Below, in pieces: positions 38,558-46,811 of a stretch of 64,000 bases of DNA (positions are counted from its first letter, which is position 1; the number at the start of each line of letters is the position of its first letter). The translations under genes were made by a program, and so were the position numbers. The DNA is from Pseudomonas putida (GTDB lineage: Bacteria > Pseudomonadota > Gammaproteobacteria > Pseudomonadales > Pseudomonadaceae), in assembly GCF_002025705.1 (NCBI RefSeq), contig NZ_CP018846.1, forward strand, positions 248,001 through 312,000. The letters run 5' to 3'. The notes beneath the pieces were generated by a model. That model was not told where the DNA came from. It made no database searches and was given only the letters and a program-made list of their open reading frames with translations.

Positions 38558-39904
38558 TTAACTTTCTAAACATTCCTGGCCGATCGGCAGCATCACGTGC
38601 AGGCACAAGCCAGGGTGGCCATTGCTGGCCCACAGCCGGCCGCCTTGCAATTCGATGGCGCGGCGGGCAATGGCCAGCCCGAGGCCAAAGCCTGCGCCGC
38701 TGCCGGGCAGGCGTTGGTAGGGTTGGAAGATGCGCTCGAGGTCAGCTTGCGGTACGCCGGGCCCTTGGTCGCTCAGGCGCAGGTGCCAGCAGGCGCCGTC
38801 ACGCCAGCCATCGAGGCTGACCCGGCCGTCGTCAGGTGAATGGCGGATGGCGTTGCGCATCAGGTTTTCAAGCGCCTGGGCCAGGCTGTCCAGGTGGGCC
38901 TGCACCCGGCAATCGGTGCCCAGCGAGCAGGGCAGGCGTGATTGCTCCCAGCCACTTTCGAAGCAGATGTCTTGGCACAGCGCTTCCCACACGGACAGCA
39001 TCAGCACTGGTTCAGTGGGCAGTTGCGGCTGCTCGGTGTCCATCCAGGCGAGGTCCAGGGTGTCCTCGAGCAGCTTCTGCATGTCGTTGACTTCGCGTCC
39101 CAGGCGCTCACGCAGTTGCGCCGGCGGCAACTCGCTGTCGTGGGCGATGCGCAGCCGCGCCAGGGGTGTGCGCAATTCGTGGGACAGCGTGCGCAGCAGC
39201 AAGCGTTGTTGCTCCAGGCTTTGCCGCAAGCGCCCGGCCATGTGCTCGAAGGCCTGTGCCAGCTCGCCCAGCTCATCGCGGCGCTCCTGCAGGGGCAGCC
39301 CCGGGCTGTCCAGGTCGTCCGCGCGCAGGGCATCGGCGCGGTCGCGCAGGCGGTTGAGCGGCACCACCAGCTGCCGGTAGATGGCCAGGCCCAGCAGCAG
39401 GGCGAGCAGCGTGGGTGCGACGCCGTGGGTGATGACATGGGTCCAGGGCGTGAGCCCGGTAGGCAGCAAGCGCTCGGGCAACTGCATCACCAGGCGACCG
39501 TTTTCGGGGTGCTGCGGAAACTCGATGCTGACGTAGGGCAGTTCATCCTGCAGGCGCCGGCTCATGGGCCAGTCGAGCTTGCGCATGAAGGTCAGGTGGC
39601 TGGCCTCTTCGGCGTCCAGGGCCGTGGTGCCGAGGCTTTGCAGGTGCGGCCCGAGTAATACCACCCAGGTGTCTTCGGCATGTTCGAGCTTGCGGCGGAA
39701 GGCCTCGGCCCCCGAAGCGCCTGCTTGCTGCCAGGCCTGTTCGGCCTGCTGCGCATAGCGGGCGAGATAGTCCTGGTCGGCCTGGGAAAGAAAATAGGTA
39801 CTGCGCTCCACCGACAGTCCCCAGGTCCAGATCAGCCAGGTCAGCAGCAGGCAGAAGCTGACCTGCAATGCTGCCAGTTTCCACAGCAAGGGATGCCGGC
39901 GCAT
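38558..39904 (-). CDS. Sensor histidine kinase of the siderophore cluster
   Basis: Inner-membrane kinase of 448 residues. Two membrane segments (about 9-28 and 165-185) bracket a periplasmic sensor of about 135 residues. A HAMP region follows (RLRDRADALRADDLDSPGL), then the H-box LSHELRTPLARL, N-box NLMRNAIRHSPDDG and G-boxes DQGPGVP and GFGLGLAIARR. Its start overlaps the response-regulator stop (TGATG). The arrangement resembles PfeS/PirS systems that sense ferric siderophores, but the ligand is not known. Confidence 0.88.
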   Translation of the reverse strand: MRRHPLLWKLAALQVSFCLLLTWLIWTWGLSVERSTYFLSQADQDYLARYAQQAEQAWQQAGASGAEAFRRKLEHAEDTWVVLLGPHLQSLGTTALDAEEASHLTFMRKLDWPMSRRLQDELPYVSIEFPQHPENGRLVMQLPERLLPTGLTPWTHVITHGVAPTLLALLLGLAIYRQLVVPLNRLRDRADALRADDLDSPGLPLQERRDELGELAQAFEHMAGRLRQSLEQQRLLLRTLSHELRTPLARLRIAHDSELPPAQLRERLGREVNDMQKLLEDTLDLAWMDTEQPQLPTEPVLMLSVWEALCQDICFESGWEQSRLPCSLGTDCRVQAHLDSLAQALENLMRNAIRHSPDDGRVSLDGWRDGACWHLRLSDQGPGVPQADLERIFQPYQRLPGSGAGFGLGLAIARRAIELQGGRLWASNGHPGLCLHVMLPIGQECLES

Positions 39905-40596
39905 CAGGCGTGTTCCGTGTCGACCAGGATGTAGCCCTGACCGCGTACAGCCTGGATCTGCAGGTGCTGGGCAGCGATATCGGCCAGTTTGCGGCGCAGG
40001 TTGCACACGTGCACATCGAGGCCGCGGTCCAGGCGGGTGTAGGCCCGGTGCAGCACGGTCTGGTAGAGGAACGGCTTGCTCAGGGCCTCGCCAGGGTGGG
40101 CATTCAACGTGGCCAGCAAGCGGAATTCAGATGCGGTCAGGCCGGCCGCTTTGCCATGGTGCAGCACATCCTGCAGGTACTGGTCGAAGACCAGCGGGCC
40201 GGGCTCGCTGTGCGGGAGCGGTTCGCGGCCGAAGGCCACGCGTCGCAACAGGGCATCCACCCGTGCGTCCAGCTCAGCGAGGCTGAATGGCTTGGGCAGG
40301 TAATCGTCCGCACCCCGGGTAAAGCCGCTGATACGGTCTTGCTCGGCGCCAAGCGCCGACATCAGCATCACGGGCACGGCATGCTGGCGGCGCAGTTCGT
40401 CGAGCAGGCTCAGGCCGTCGATGCCCGGTAGCATGATGTCCAGCAGCACCATGTCGAAACGGCTGTGCTGCACGGCATTCAACGCCTGGGTGCCGGTAGC
40501 GCAGGCGTTGACCAGGAAACCGCGGTTGAGAAAGTGGCGCTGCAGGTCCTCACGCAGACGTGCATCATCTTCGGCGAGGAGGAGTGAGGTGGGCAT
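39904..40596 (-). CDS. OmpR-family response regulator of the siderophore cluster
   Basis: 230 residues: receiver domain (1-120) with Asp53 in LLDIMLPGIDG and the conserved Lys in DDYLPKPFSL, then a winged-helix DNA-binding domain (about 130-225; LTASEFRLLATLNAHPGE and YTRLDRGLDVHVCNLRRKL). It is divergent from the TonB receptor, with a strong Fur-like site in the shared region, as for PfeR and PirR in P. aeruginosa. Confidence 0.92.
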   Translation of the reverse strand: MPTSLLLAEDDARLREDLQRHFLNRGFLVNACATGTQALNAVQHSRFDMVLLDIMLPGIDGLSLLDELRRQHAVPVMLMSALGAEQDRISGFTRGADDYLPKPFSLAELDARVDALLRRVAFGREPLPHSEPGPLVFDQYLQDVLHHGKAAGLTASEFRLLATLNAHPGEALSKPFLYQTVLHRAYTRLDRGLDVHVCNLRRKLADIAAQHLQIQAVRGQGYILVDTEHA

Positions 40597-40604
40597 CGGT
40601 GGTC

Positions 40605-40623
40605 TTTAATGAGAATCCGTATC
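40605..40623. promoter_or_regulatory. Fur box between the response regulator and receptor genes
   Basis: TTTAATGAGAATCCGTATC matches the 19-bp Fur consensus GATAATGATAATCATTATC at 14 positions. It starts 9 bases from the response-regulator start codon and lies about 170 bases from the receptor start, so it should repress at least the two-component genes when iron is sufficient. Confidence 0.75.
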
Positions 40624-40789
40624 AGTTAGCCATCATCCCACTGTGGACGGGGGAAGGGCAATCGCCCCGTGTCGGCCGCATGTGTTAAGAAGGTTAATCC
40701 TGCTGCACCCCGGTTTTTCGTCCGGTATCGTTCGCAAAAAGCAACTTGTTTCGTTTGCGATTAAATATCATTTGGGCGAAGGGTTTGTC

Positions 40790-42967
40790 ATGAGCGGTTT
40801 TAAAGGTGTGGGGAGCCCGCGGCGGGTTCGGGGATGGCTGGTGCTGGGGCTGCTGGCGCCTTTTTCGTTGTCGGCACTGGCTGAAACGGTGGCAGACCAG
40901 GCTGCTGAGGGCGACACATCGCTCGACCTGCCGGCCCTGACCATCGAAGGTAACCGCCTCTACGACATGCTGCCCTCGGAACAGACCGGTGGTTACAGCG
41001 TCGATGCCGCTACCGTGGGTACCAAGACCCCGGCGGCACTCAAGGACATCCCGCAATCGATCACCGTGTATACCCAGGACTACTTCAAGGACCGCCAGTT
41101 CGTGCATCTGGACGACTTGGCCAAGTACACGGCAGGCCTGCGTACCCTGACCAACGACAGCGGTCGTTCGTCTATCTACGCTCGTGGCTATGAGTACAGC
41201 GAGTTCAACATCGACGGCCTGCCGGCACCCATGGCCAGTATCTTTGGCACCGTGCCGTCGCTGGCCGCCTTCGACCGGGTCGAGATCATGCGCGGCCCGG
41301 CCGGCCTGTTCAGCAGCACCAGCGAGTTGGGCGGCATCGTCAACATGGTGCGCAAACGCCCGACCGCCGAATTCCAGGGCCATGTCGAAGGCAGCTATGG
41401 CACCTGGGACACCAACCACGAAGAAATCGACCTGAGTGGGCCGCTGGATGATGCCGGCCGGGTACGCGGGCGTTTCATCACCTCGCGCGATGACACCAAT
41501 GGCGAAGTCGACTACAACGCCAACACCAGCAATAGCTACTACGGCGCGCTGGACATCGACCTGGACGACGACACTCAGCTGTCGTTCGGCCTGATCCACG
41601 AGGTGAAGAACATCACCCCGCACAACGGTTACCCGGCCACGTTGTCTGGTGAGGTGCCCGACTTCAGCCACTCGCGTTTCCTCGGCGCCGACTGGAACTA
41701 CTTCGACGGCAAGACCACCGACCTGGTCGCCGAGCTGACCCACCGCTTCGACAACGGTGGCTATGGTCGCGTTGCCGCGCGCGGTTCGCACCGCGATACC
41801 AACTACCTGTATGCCTTCACCGCGACCAATGCCACTACCGGGGCCAACTCCGAGCGCGCCAGCGCCCGCGACTTCACCCAGGACACCTACTCGCTGGACG
41901 CCAGCTACAGCCAGCCGTTCGAAACCTTCGGCCAGGTCAGCGAATTCGTGGTCGGCACCGACTACAAGAACTACGACACCGAGTACCTCAACGGCACCAC
42001 CAACCTGGGCAGCATCAACGTCAACACCTACACGCCGACGCGTTTCGCCAAGCCGTCACCGAACTACAGCACCGAGACCGGCATGCAGGAAGAGGAATAC
42101 GGCCTTTACTCCAAGGTCACCTTCCGCCCGGTCGAGCGCCTGGCGCTGATTGCCGGTGGCCGCTTCAGCTGGTATCGCGGTGACTTCTACACCACCACCC
42201 TGAGCAGTGGCTCGACGGTCGACGACAACAAGCGCGTCGATGGCCGCTTCACGCCTTATGGCGGCCTGGTCTACGACCTGACCGAAAACCACGCGCTGTA
42301 CGCCAGTTATTCGCAGGTGTTCAAGCCGCAGTCGGACACCGACGGCAATGGCCGGGTGCTCAAGCCGCGCCAAGGTGAACAATATGAATTCGGCCTGAAA
42401 AGCAGCTACTTCGGTGGCGACCTGAACACCCGTTTCTCGGTGTTCCGCCTGACCGACAAGAACCGCGCCAGTACCGAATACGATGCCGATGGCGTGGACA
42501 CCGGCTTCTCGGTCGCCTCCGGCAAGACCCGGGTCAAGGGCGCCGAAGTGGAAGTCAGCGGCAAGCTGACGCCGAACTGGGAGCTGCTGGCGGGGTACAC
42601 CTGGATGGAAACCGAAACCGTCGAGGGTGACGCCGAAACCACTTTCTTCATCATGCCGCGCAACCAGGCGTCGCTGTGGAGCAAATACACCATCAGCCAA
42701 GGCCCGCTGACCGGGTTGGCCATTGGTGGCGGTGTGTCGGCGATGAGCAACTTCTACTCCGAGAACGGCGGGGTGCGTATCGATGCGCCGGGCTATGCCA
42801 CCGTGGACGCCATGCTGTCGTACCCGGTGACCTCGAAGCTGACGGCGACCTTCAACGTCAACAACCTGTTCGACCGCGATTACCTGTCGCGGGTGGGGTC
42901 GACCTCGACATTCAACTTCTATGGGCCATCGCGAAGCATGATGGTCGGGGCGCGGTATGACTTCTAA
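40790..42967 (+). CDS. TonB-dependent siderophore receptor (FhuE/FpvA-type)
   Basis: Outer-membrane receptor of 725 residues. From ATG 40790 a signal peptide ends SLSALAET. The TonB-box-like LPALTIEGN is followed by the plug (PAALKDIPQSITVYTQDYF, VEIMRGPAGLFSSTSELGG) and a 22-strand barrel ending SRSMMVGARYDF. The plug motifs belong to the FhuE/FpvA/FoxA class rather than FepA/PfeA. No STN signalling domain is present, in line with control by the adjacent two-component system. The ligand is unknown; the nearby esterase argues for an ester-linked siderophore. Confidence 0.88.
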   Translation: MSGFKGVGSPRRVRGWLVLGLLAPFSLSALAETVADQAAEGDTSLDLPALTIEGNRLYDMLPSEQTGGYSVDAATVGTKTPAALKDIPQSITVYTQDYFKDRQFVHLDDLAKYTAGLRTLTNDSGRSSIYARGYEYSEFNIDGLPAPMASIFGTVPSLAAFDRVEIMRGPAGLFSSTSELGGIVNMVRKRPTAEFQGHVEGSYGTWDTNHEEIDLSGPLDDAGRVRGRFITSRDDTNGEVDYNANTSNSYYGALDIDLDDDTQLSFGLIHEVKNITPHNGYPATLSGEVPDFSHSRFLGADWNYFDGKTTDLVAELTHRFDNGGYGRVAARGSHRDTNYLYAFTATNATTGANSERASARDFTQDTYSLDASYSQPFETFGQVSEFVVGTDYKNYDTEYLNGTTNLGSINVNTYTPTRFAKPSPNYSTETGMQEEEYGLYSKVTFRPVERLALIAGGRFSWYRGDFYTTTLSSGSTVDDNKRVDGRFTPYGGLVYDLTENHALYASYSQVFKPQSDTDGNGRVLKPRQGEQYEFGLKSSYFGGDLNTRFSVFRLTDKNRASTEYDADGVDTGFSVASGKTRVKGAEVEVSGKLTPNWELLAGYTWMETETVEGDAETTFFIMPRNQASLWSKYTISQGPLTGLAIGGGVSAMSNFYSENGGVRIDAPGYATVDAMLSYPVTSKLTATFNVNNLFDRDYLSRVGSTSTFNFYGPSRSMMVGARYDF

Positions 42968-43019
42968 GTTCAGAAAATTCCCGTTGTTTGTAGTCCATTT
43001 CTGAATTAGCTTCCTAGCG

Positions 43020-43289
43020 CCCTTGGGCCATTGCGGTGGTGTTTCTGGCGGCATAGTGTGGCCCGGTCGTTGCCAAATCAGCGACCGGGCCTGCAAGCCC
43101 GTACAGACGCTCAGTACCGCTTTCCGAGTTGTTGCATGCTGGCAACTTCGGTTAATGGTGGCTGCGTGCGGGAGGTCTTCGGATCTGCCGGTTCTCGTCT
43201 GTCCGGTCTTGCAGACCCGCGCGTAGCCGCCACCCATCAAATGCAAGTGATGTCGTGGTGGTCCCTTCTTATACAGACGAGATTACACC
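43020..43289 (+). promoter_or_regulatory. Structured 5' leader upstream of the DUF6124-like gene
   Basis: This 322-base gap contains at least two strong stems: GCCCGGTCG/CGACCGGGC (43061-43069 with 43082-43090) and a long interrupted stem between GGTGGCTGCGTGCGGG (starting near 43157) and CCCGCGCGTAGCCGCCACC (ending near 43238). No conserved ORF is seen on the plus strand. Similar leaders ahead of this small-gene family recur in Pseudomonas as far as I recall, so a regulatory RNA is plausible. Near 42969-43005 there is also a weak 8-bp dyad (TTCAGAAA/TTTCTGAA) after the receptor gene. Confidence 0.4.
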
Positions 43290-43532
43290 ATGCTTAAAAT
43301 TGTCCCCGATCCACCCCACGATATTCATTCCCTCGAAGACACCCTGATCCAGGCCACCGACTACGCCCTATGCGCGTCGACCGTGGTGCATCAGGCGTTG
43401 CTGCTGCAGCCCAAGTCACCGGCGTCGATCCTGATGATGGCCTCGATGCATGAGATGGAGGCGCTACGGGTTTTGCTCGAAGCCGCGTTGATCCAGGTGC
43501 AGATGCCTACTGGGCCTAGGACGCTGCATTGA
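43290..43532 (+). CDS. Small conserved protein, DUF6124-like
   Basis: 80 residues, predicted soluble and helical (LEDTLIQATDYALCASTVVHQALLLQ split across two helices; MMASMHEMEALRVLLEAAL). MLKIVPDPP at the start is a recurring N-terminus in small Pseudomonas proteins of the DUF6124/DUF3077 type. The function is unknown. A similar-sized DUF3077-like gene follows 136 bases on, separated by a perfect REP pair. Confidence 0.75.
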   Translation: MLKIVPDPPHDIHSLEDTLIQATDYALCASTVVHQALLLQPKSPASILMMASMHEMEALRVLLEAALIQVQMPTGPRTLH

Positions 43533-43550
43533 GGCTTGAGTGATGTGTTT

Positions 43551-43638
43551 TCTGGGCCGGCCAATCGCGGATAAATCCGCTCCTACAGGTTGAGTGGTTC
43601 TTGTAGGAGCGGATTTATCCGCGATTGGCCGGCCCAGA
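43551..43638. repeat. Perfect 37-bp inverted REP pair
   Basis: The arms 43551-43587 and 43602-43638 are exact inverse copies (left begins TCTGGGCCGGCCAATCGCGG), separated by 14 bases. The core GCGGATAAATCCGCTCCTACA is a family-A variant. Perfect identity suggests recent insertion or gene conversion. Confidence 0.9.
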
Positions 43639-43667
43639 CACGCGAGTGTTTTCAGGGAGATTGACCA

Positions 43668-43931
43668 ATGACCACAGACAACACCCCATGCACCGTCGGC
43701 AAGACCATTTTCTTCCAAGGTGAAAACCAGACCCACCCACTGTTCCGCGTTGAACCCGGCATCCCTTGCCAGGATGCCCGCGAACAGGCCTCGGAACTGA
43801 TGGGCTATGTGCGGGAGCTGACCATCCTCGGCCTGATGGACGAGAAACCAATGATGATCTGGGCCTCGCACTACCTGAGTGCGATGGCCAAGGCGCTGAT
43901 GGATGATGCCGAACTCGGCATGAGGCATTGA
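43668..43931 (+). CDS. Small conserved protein, DUF3077-like
   Basis: 87 residues. The N-terminal part CTVGKTIFFQGENQTHPLFRVEPGI and helical C-terminus (ASHYLSAMAKALMDDAELG) resemble DUF3077 proteins, which are abundant and of unknown function in Pseudomonas. ATG 43668 is preceded by GGGAG. It probably shares a transcript with the DUF6124-like gene. Confidence 0.75.
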   Translation: MTTDNTPCTVGKTIFFQGENQTHPLFRVEPGIPCQDAREQASELMGYVRELTILGLMDEKPMMIWASHYLSAMAKALMDDAELGMRH

Positions 43932-43985
43932 TGAGCCTGGCTTGAGGGGGCATCAGGGCCACCACATGCACGCCGGGGGAGTTGT

Positions 43986-44220
43986 AGCGCCTGTGAGATC
44001 GAGCGCCGCCCGCGCGGCGCATCGCGGATAAAATCCGCTCCTACATCTGTTGCAACGTGCCGAACCTGTTACGTCATGGTTGTCAGCCTTGGCGCATGAC
44101 TTGAGCCCTACAAACAGGCTGACAACCATGGCCTGTCAGGCATGGCCACGTTGCAACAGATGTAGGAGCGGATTTTATCCGCGATGCGCCGCGTGGGCGG
44201 CGCTCGATCTGATAGGCGCT
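43986..44220. repeat. 235-bp composite inverted repeat with 74-bp arms
   Basis: Arms 43986-44059 and 44147-44220 are inverse copies with 71 of 74 positions matching. Each contains a REP-like core (GCGGATAAAATCCGCTCCTACA). A second inverted pair, CATGGTTGTCAGCCT (44075-44089) and AGGCTGACAACCATG (44116-44130), is nested in the centre. No ORF is associated. It resembles a REP-derived or MITE-like unit. Outside the arms, no target-site duplication was obvious. Confidence 0.88.
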
Positions 44221-44251
44221 GCAAACCATCGGCATACAAAAAATGGGCATT

Positions 44252-44275
44252 AAAAAGCCGGCTTGTGGCCGGCTT
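44252..44275 (-). terminator. Rho-independent terminator, minus strand
   Basis: On the minus strand AAGCCGGC-CACAA-GCCGGCTT is followed by TTTA, a strong stem with U-tract. It lies about 200 bases past the end of the S24-like regulator gene and would end either that transcript or a separate small RNA. Confidence 0.85.
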
Positions 44276-44440
44276 CTCGGGGACGGTTCCGACTAATTTA
44301 TGGTAAGTCGCAGCCGCCTTAACTGTGTGGCCATCAAGGGCCTGAAAGAGATGGCAAACGATCGTGTGGAACGTCGCCGAGCCCTCTGGAACGCGGCTTG
44401 CGCCGGCCGGGGCTGAATGTGCCGCGTAGCATACAAGGGC
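44252..44440 (-). ncRNA. Candidate small RNA or long 3' UTR with a short ORF
   Basis: The minus strand between the regulator stop (44479) and the strong terminator (44252-44275) carries about 190 bases with no known gene. A 32-codon ORF (ATG 44432 to stop 44334; begins MLRGTFSPGRRKPRSRGLG) is present but has no clear ribosome site. A TATGCT that could be a -10 overlaps that ATG. PhrS, an sRNA with a short ORF and a terminator, is one known Pseudomonas RNA of this general plan, but I cannot confirm identity. Confidence 0.4.
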
Positions 44441-44478
44441 TGGCGCGGTATGCCCAGCAAAAAATGGCACAGAGTGTG

Positions 44479-45177
44479 TCAGTCGGGACGTCGCTGGCGG
44501 TAATGCGACCAATGGAACACCCACCCGAGTACTTCCAGTTTCTGCACATCGCACTGCAAAGGTGAGTAGCGTTCCACCACCTCACGCCGGTTGTGGCTGT
44601 GCAGGCACAAGGCGCCCTGGTGGCCAATGCTCAGGCTGTTCACCCTGAGCCTGCCGTTGTGCAACAGCGCATAGATCTCGCCATCAACTACACGGGTGAA
44701 GCTGAGGTCGATCGCCAGGATGGCATCGCGCGGTATCCACGGCGCCATGTTGGCGGCTGGCATGGTCATGCAGATGGCTTTTTCCACAGGCACGGCCAAT
44801 GCCGCCAGCGCAGATGCCGGCATTGCCAGGCAATGATGCTCCACTGCCATGAGCTGACCATTGCGCAGTTCGTTGAAGGGGACTTGCACCAGGGGAGGAT
44901 GCGATATCGAAGGTAGCCCGGGTGTTTCTACCGGCGTCGACTGGGGCGCGTACATGCGTAGAAACGAATGCGGGTGCTTGGGGCCTTCGCCGGTTTGCAG
45001 CCAGCGTCGGTGCACGCAGAACAACTCGGCCATTTCATCGAGGCGGGCAATCGGAATGCCGCGAGTGAACCAGTTGTTGATGTGCTGCGACGTGACGCGG
45101 CGCTGGGCAGCGAAGTCTGCGGGGGTCAGGCCACATTCCCTGAGGAGTGCCTTGAGTCGGTCACCGGATCTGTTCAT
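44479..45177 (-). CDS. XRE/S24-like repressor without the self-cleavage dyad
   Basis: 232 residues: N-terminal HTH (LTPADFAAQRRVTSQHINNWF) and C-terminal LexA/CI-like S24 fold (about 125-225; MAPWIPRDAILAIDLSFTRVVDGEIYALL). At the position of the catalytic Ser in the GDSMEP-type motif this protein has Asn (AANMAP), and where the Lys is expected it has Arg (NGRLRVNSL). So RecA-triggered self-cleavage is unlikely. It is not next to phage genes. Regulation by ligand binding or an anti-repressor is possible. The target is unknown. Confidence 0.8.
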   Translation of the reverse strand: MNRSGDRLKALLRECGLTPADFAAQRRVTSQHINNWFTRGIPIARLDEMAELFCVHRRWLQTGEGPKHPHSFLRMYAPQSTPVETPGLPSISHPPLVQVPFNELRNGQLMAVEHHCLAMPASALAALAVPVEKAICMTMPAANMAPWIPRDAILAIDLSFTRVVDGEIYALLHNGRLRVNSLSIGHQGALCLHSHNRREVVERYSPLQCDVQKLEVLGWVFHWSHYRQRRPD

Positions 45178-45312
45178 GAGGCCGAGTGTAGCGGCCGGAT
45201 GCCAGTAGCGAAATGAACGAGATGTAGATCTGAACGGTATGAAAAACGCCTGGATGTAGGGTGAAAGTGTAGGAATGCGTAGGACTTTTTACCTGCTCTT
45301 AATGTCACCCAT

Positions 45313-45341
45313 AAAAAAGCCCCGCCGAGGCGGGGCTTTTT
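45313..45341 (-). terminator. Strong bidirectional terminator after ppa
   Basis: AAAAAGCCCCGCC and GGCGGGGCTTTTT (45314-45326 and 45329-45341) form a long GC stem with A- and U-tracts, 14 bases past the ppa stop on the minus strand. It could also stop plus-strand transcription. Confidence 0.92.
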
Positions 45342-45354
45342 CTGCAAAGCGGTA

Positions 45355-45882
45355 TCAGCCTTTGTAGGCAGCGACCGATTTGGTGATTGCAGCGCGGGCG
45401 GCGTCGGCGCCATCCCAGCCTTCGATCTTGACCCACTTGCCCTTCTCGAGATCCTTGTAGTTCGCGAAGAAGTGCTCGATTTGTTGGATCAGCAGGGCTG
45501 GCAGGTCGGTGTATTCCTTCACGTCGACGTACAGCTGGCTCAGCTTGTCGTGAGGAACGGCGATGACCTTGGCGTCGCCGCCGCCGTCGTCGGTCATGTT
45601 CAGCACGCCGACCGGGCGGGCACGAATGACCGAGCCTGGGGCTACCGGGTAAGGGGTCACGACCAGCACGTCCAGCGGATCACCGTCGTCGGCCAGGGTG
45701 TTCGGGATGAAACCGTAGTTGGCTGGGTAGAACATCGGGGTAGCCATGAAACGGTCAACGAACAGCGTGTCGCTGTCTTTGTCGATTTCGTATTTGATCG
45801 GCGCGTGGTTGGCCGGGATCTCGATAGCGACGTAGATGTCGTTCGGCAGGTCTTTGCCAGCCGGAATCTTGCTGTAGCTCAT
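45355..45882 (-). CDS. ppa: Inorganic pyrophosphatase, family I
   Basis: Soluble hexameric enzyme hydrolysing pyrophosphate. 175 residues, the normal length. The signature [14 protein letters not shown] (residues about 65-78) holds the metal-binding aspartates; [13 protein letters not shown] and the C-terminal [10 protein letters not shown] region also match. It is monocistronic with its own terminator. Confidence 0.97.
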   Translation of the reverse strand: MSYSKIPAGKDLPNDIYVAIEIPANHAPIKYEIDKDSDTLFVDRFMATPMFYPANYGFIPNTLADDGDPLDVLVVTPYPVAPGSVIRARPVGVLNMTDDGGGDAKVIAVPHDKLSQLYVDVKEYTDLPALLIQQIEHFFANYKDLEKGKWVKIEGWDGADAARAAITKSVAAYKG

Positions 45883-45987
45883 TGGGCAGTGCCCCCGTGA
45901 TTGCTCAAAAAGTGGCGGCGATTATAGGCACATTCCGCCAGGCCATGCCACGTCTGGCCTGATGTGCGGGCAATATGAGCGGCCGCC

Positions 45988-46803
45988 TCAGGCGTGGTTT
46001 TCGCGGTACTCCGGGTGCTCGGCTTGCAGCTGTACAAGGCGTGCCAGCGGATCCTGGCGATAGAACAGCGACAGCTGCCGGTACACCTGTGGATAAGCCT
46101 GGTGCAGCAGGTCGGGGGCGCTGAAGAAGTATTCACTGGTGACGGCGAAGAATTCCGCCGGGTTTTCCGCTGCGTAGGGGTCGATGGCGGTTTGTGCGTC
46201 GGGGTCGGCGTCGAGCTGGCGGTTGAGGTCGTCATACGCCTGCTGCATGGCCGCGGCCCAGTCTTCCACGTGCATGCCCGGGTGCAGCGGCGGCAGGCCG
46301 TTGGCATCGCCATTGAGCATGTCGAGTTTATGCGCCAGTTCATGGATCACCAGGTTGTAGGCTTCCCAGCTGCCACTGGCCAGCACACCGGCCCAGGCCA
46401 GGATGATCGGCCCCTGCTGCCAGGCTTCGCCGCTGTGCTCGGCATCCCACACGTGCTCCACGCCGCTGGCATCGCGGTGGCGCTGCGGGCTCTTGAAGTC
46501 GTCGGGGTAGAGGATGATCTCGTGGAAGCCCTGGTACCAGTTCAAGTCGCCCAGGTGCAACAGCGGCAGCTGTGCCTGAGCGGCTAGAAACAGGCGCTGC
46601 TCATCGTCAAGTTCGACCCCGGGGAGAGTGGTCAGGTGCTTGTCGAGCAGGAACAGGATGCAGGCTTCGCGCAGCCACTGGTCTTCTGCATCGCTGATGC
46701 CATCGAGCATTGGCAGGCGATCGCGGATCACCTGCCATTGCCGTGCGTCGATCGGGTAGCGCGCCAGGGTGCGCTTGCGCCGCCAGGCGCTGAAGGACCA
46801 CAT
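45988..46803 (-). CDS. mtfA: Zinc-dependent peptidase MtfA
   Basis: Cytoplasmic gluzincin-like peptidase (family M90). In E. coli it binds Mlc and so affects the glucose PTS. 271 residues. The zinc motif is IHELAHKLD (about 152-160), with the downstream Glu in NPAEFFAVTSEYFF. It starts 8 bases after the dedA stop, so the two are co-transcribed. Confidence 0.92.
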   Translation of the reverse strand: MWSFSAWRRKRTLARYPIDARQWQVIRDRLPMLDGISDAEDQWLREACILFLLDKHLTTLPGVELDDEQRLFLAAQAQLPLLHLGDLNWYQGFHEIILYPDDFKSPQRHRDASGVEHVWDAEHSGEAWQQGPIILAWAGVLASGSWEAYNLVIHELAHKLDMLNGDANGLPPLHPGMHVEDWAAAMQQAYDDLNRQLDADPDAQTAIDPYAAENPAEFFAVTSEYFFSAPDLLHQAYPQVYRQLSLFYRQDPLARLVQLQAEHPEYRENHA

Positions 46804-46811
46804 GTCTGCTG

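Noticed and set aside
42056..43246. 396-codon minus-strand frame spanning the receptor 3' end and the intergenic leader
   Set aside because: Most of it is antisense to the TonB receptor; the start lies in the structured leader and there is no ribosome site or domain.
43551..44220. Cluster of repeats considered as a CRISPR array
   Set aside because: The repeats are inverted pairs of REP type with no regular direct-repeat and spacer spacing, and no cas genes are nearby.
44479..45177. S24-like regulator as a sign of prophage
   Set aside because: No integrase, structural, lysis or replication genes are close by, and both flanks are housekeeping genes.
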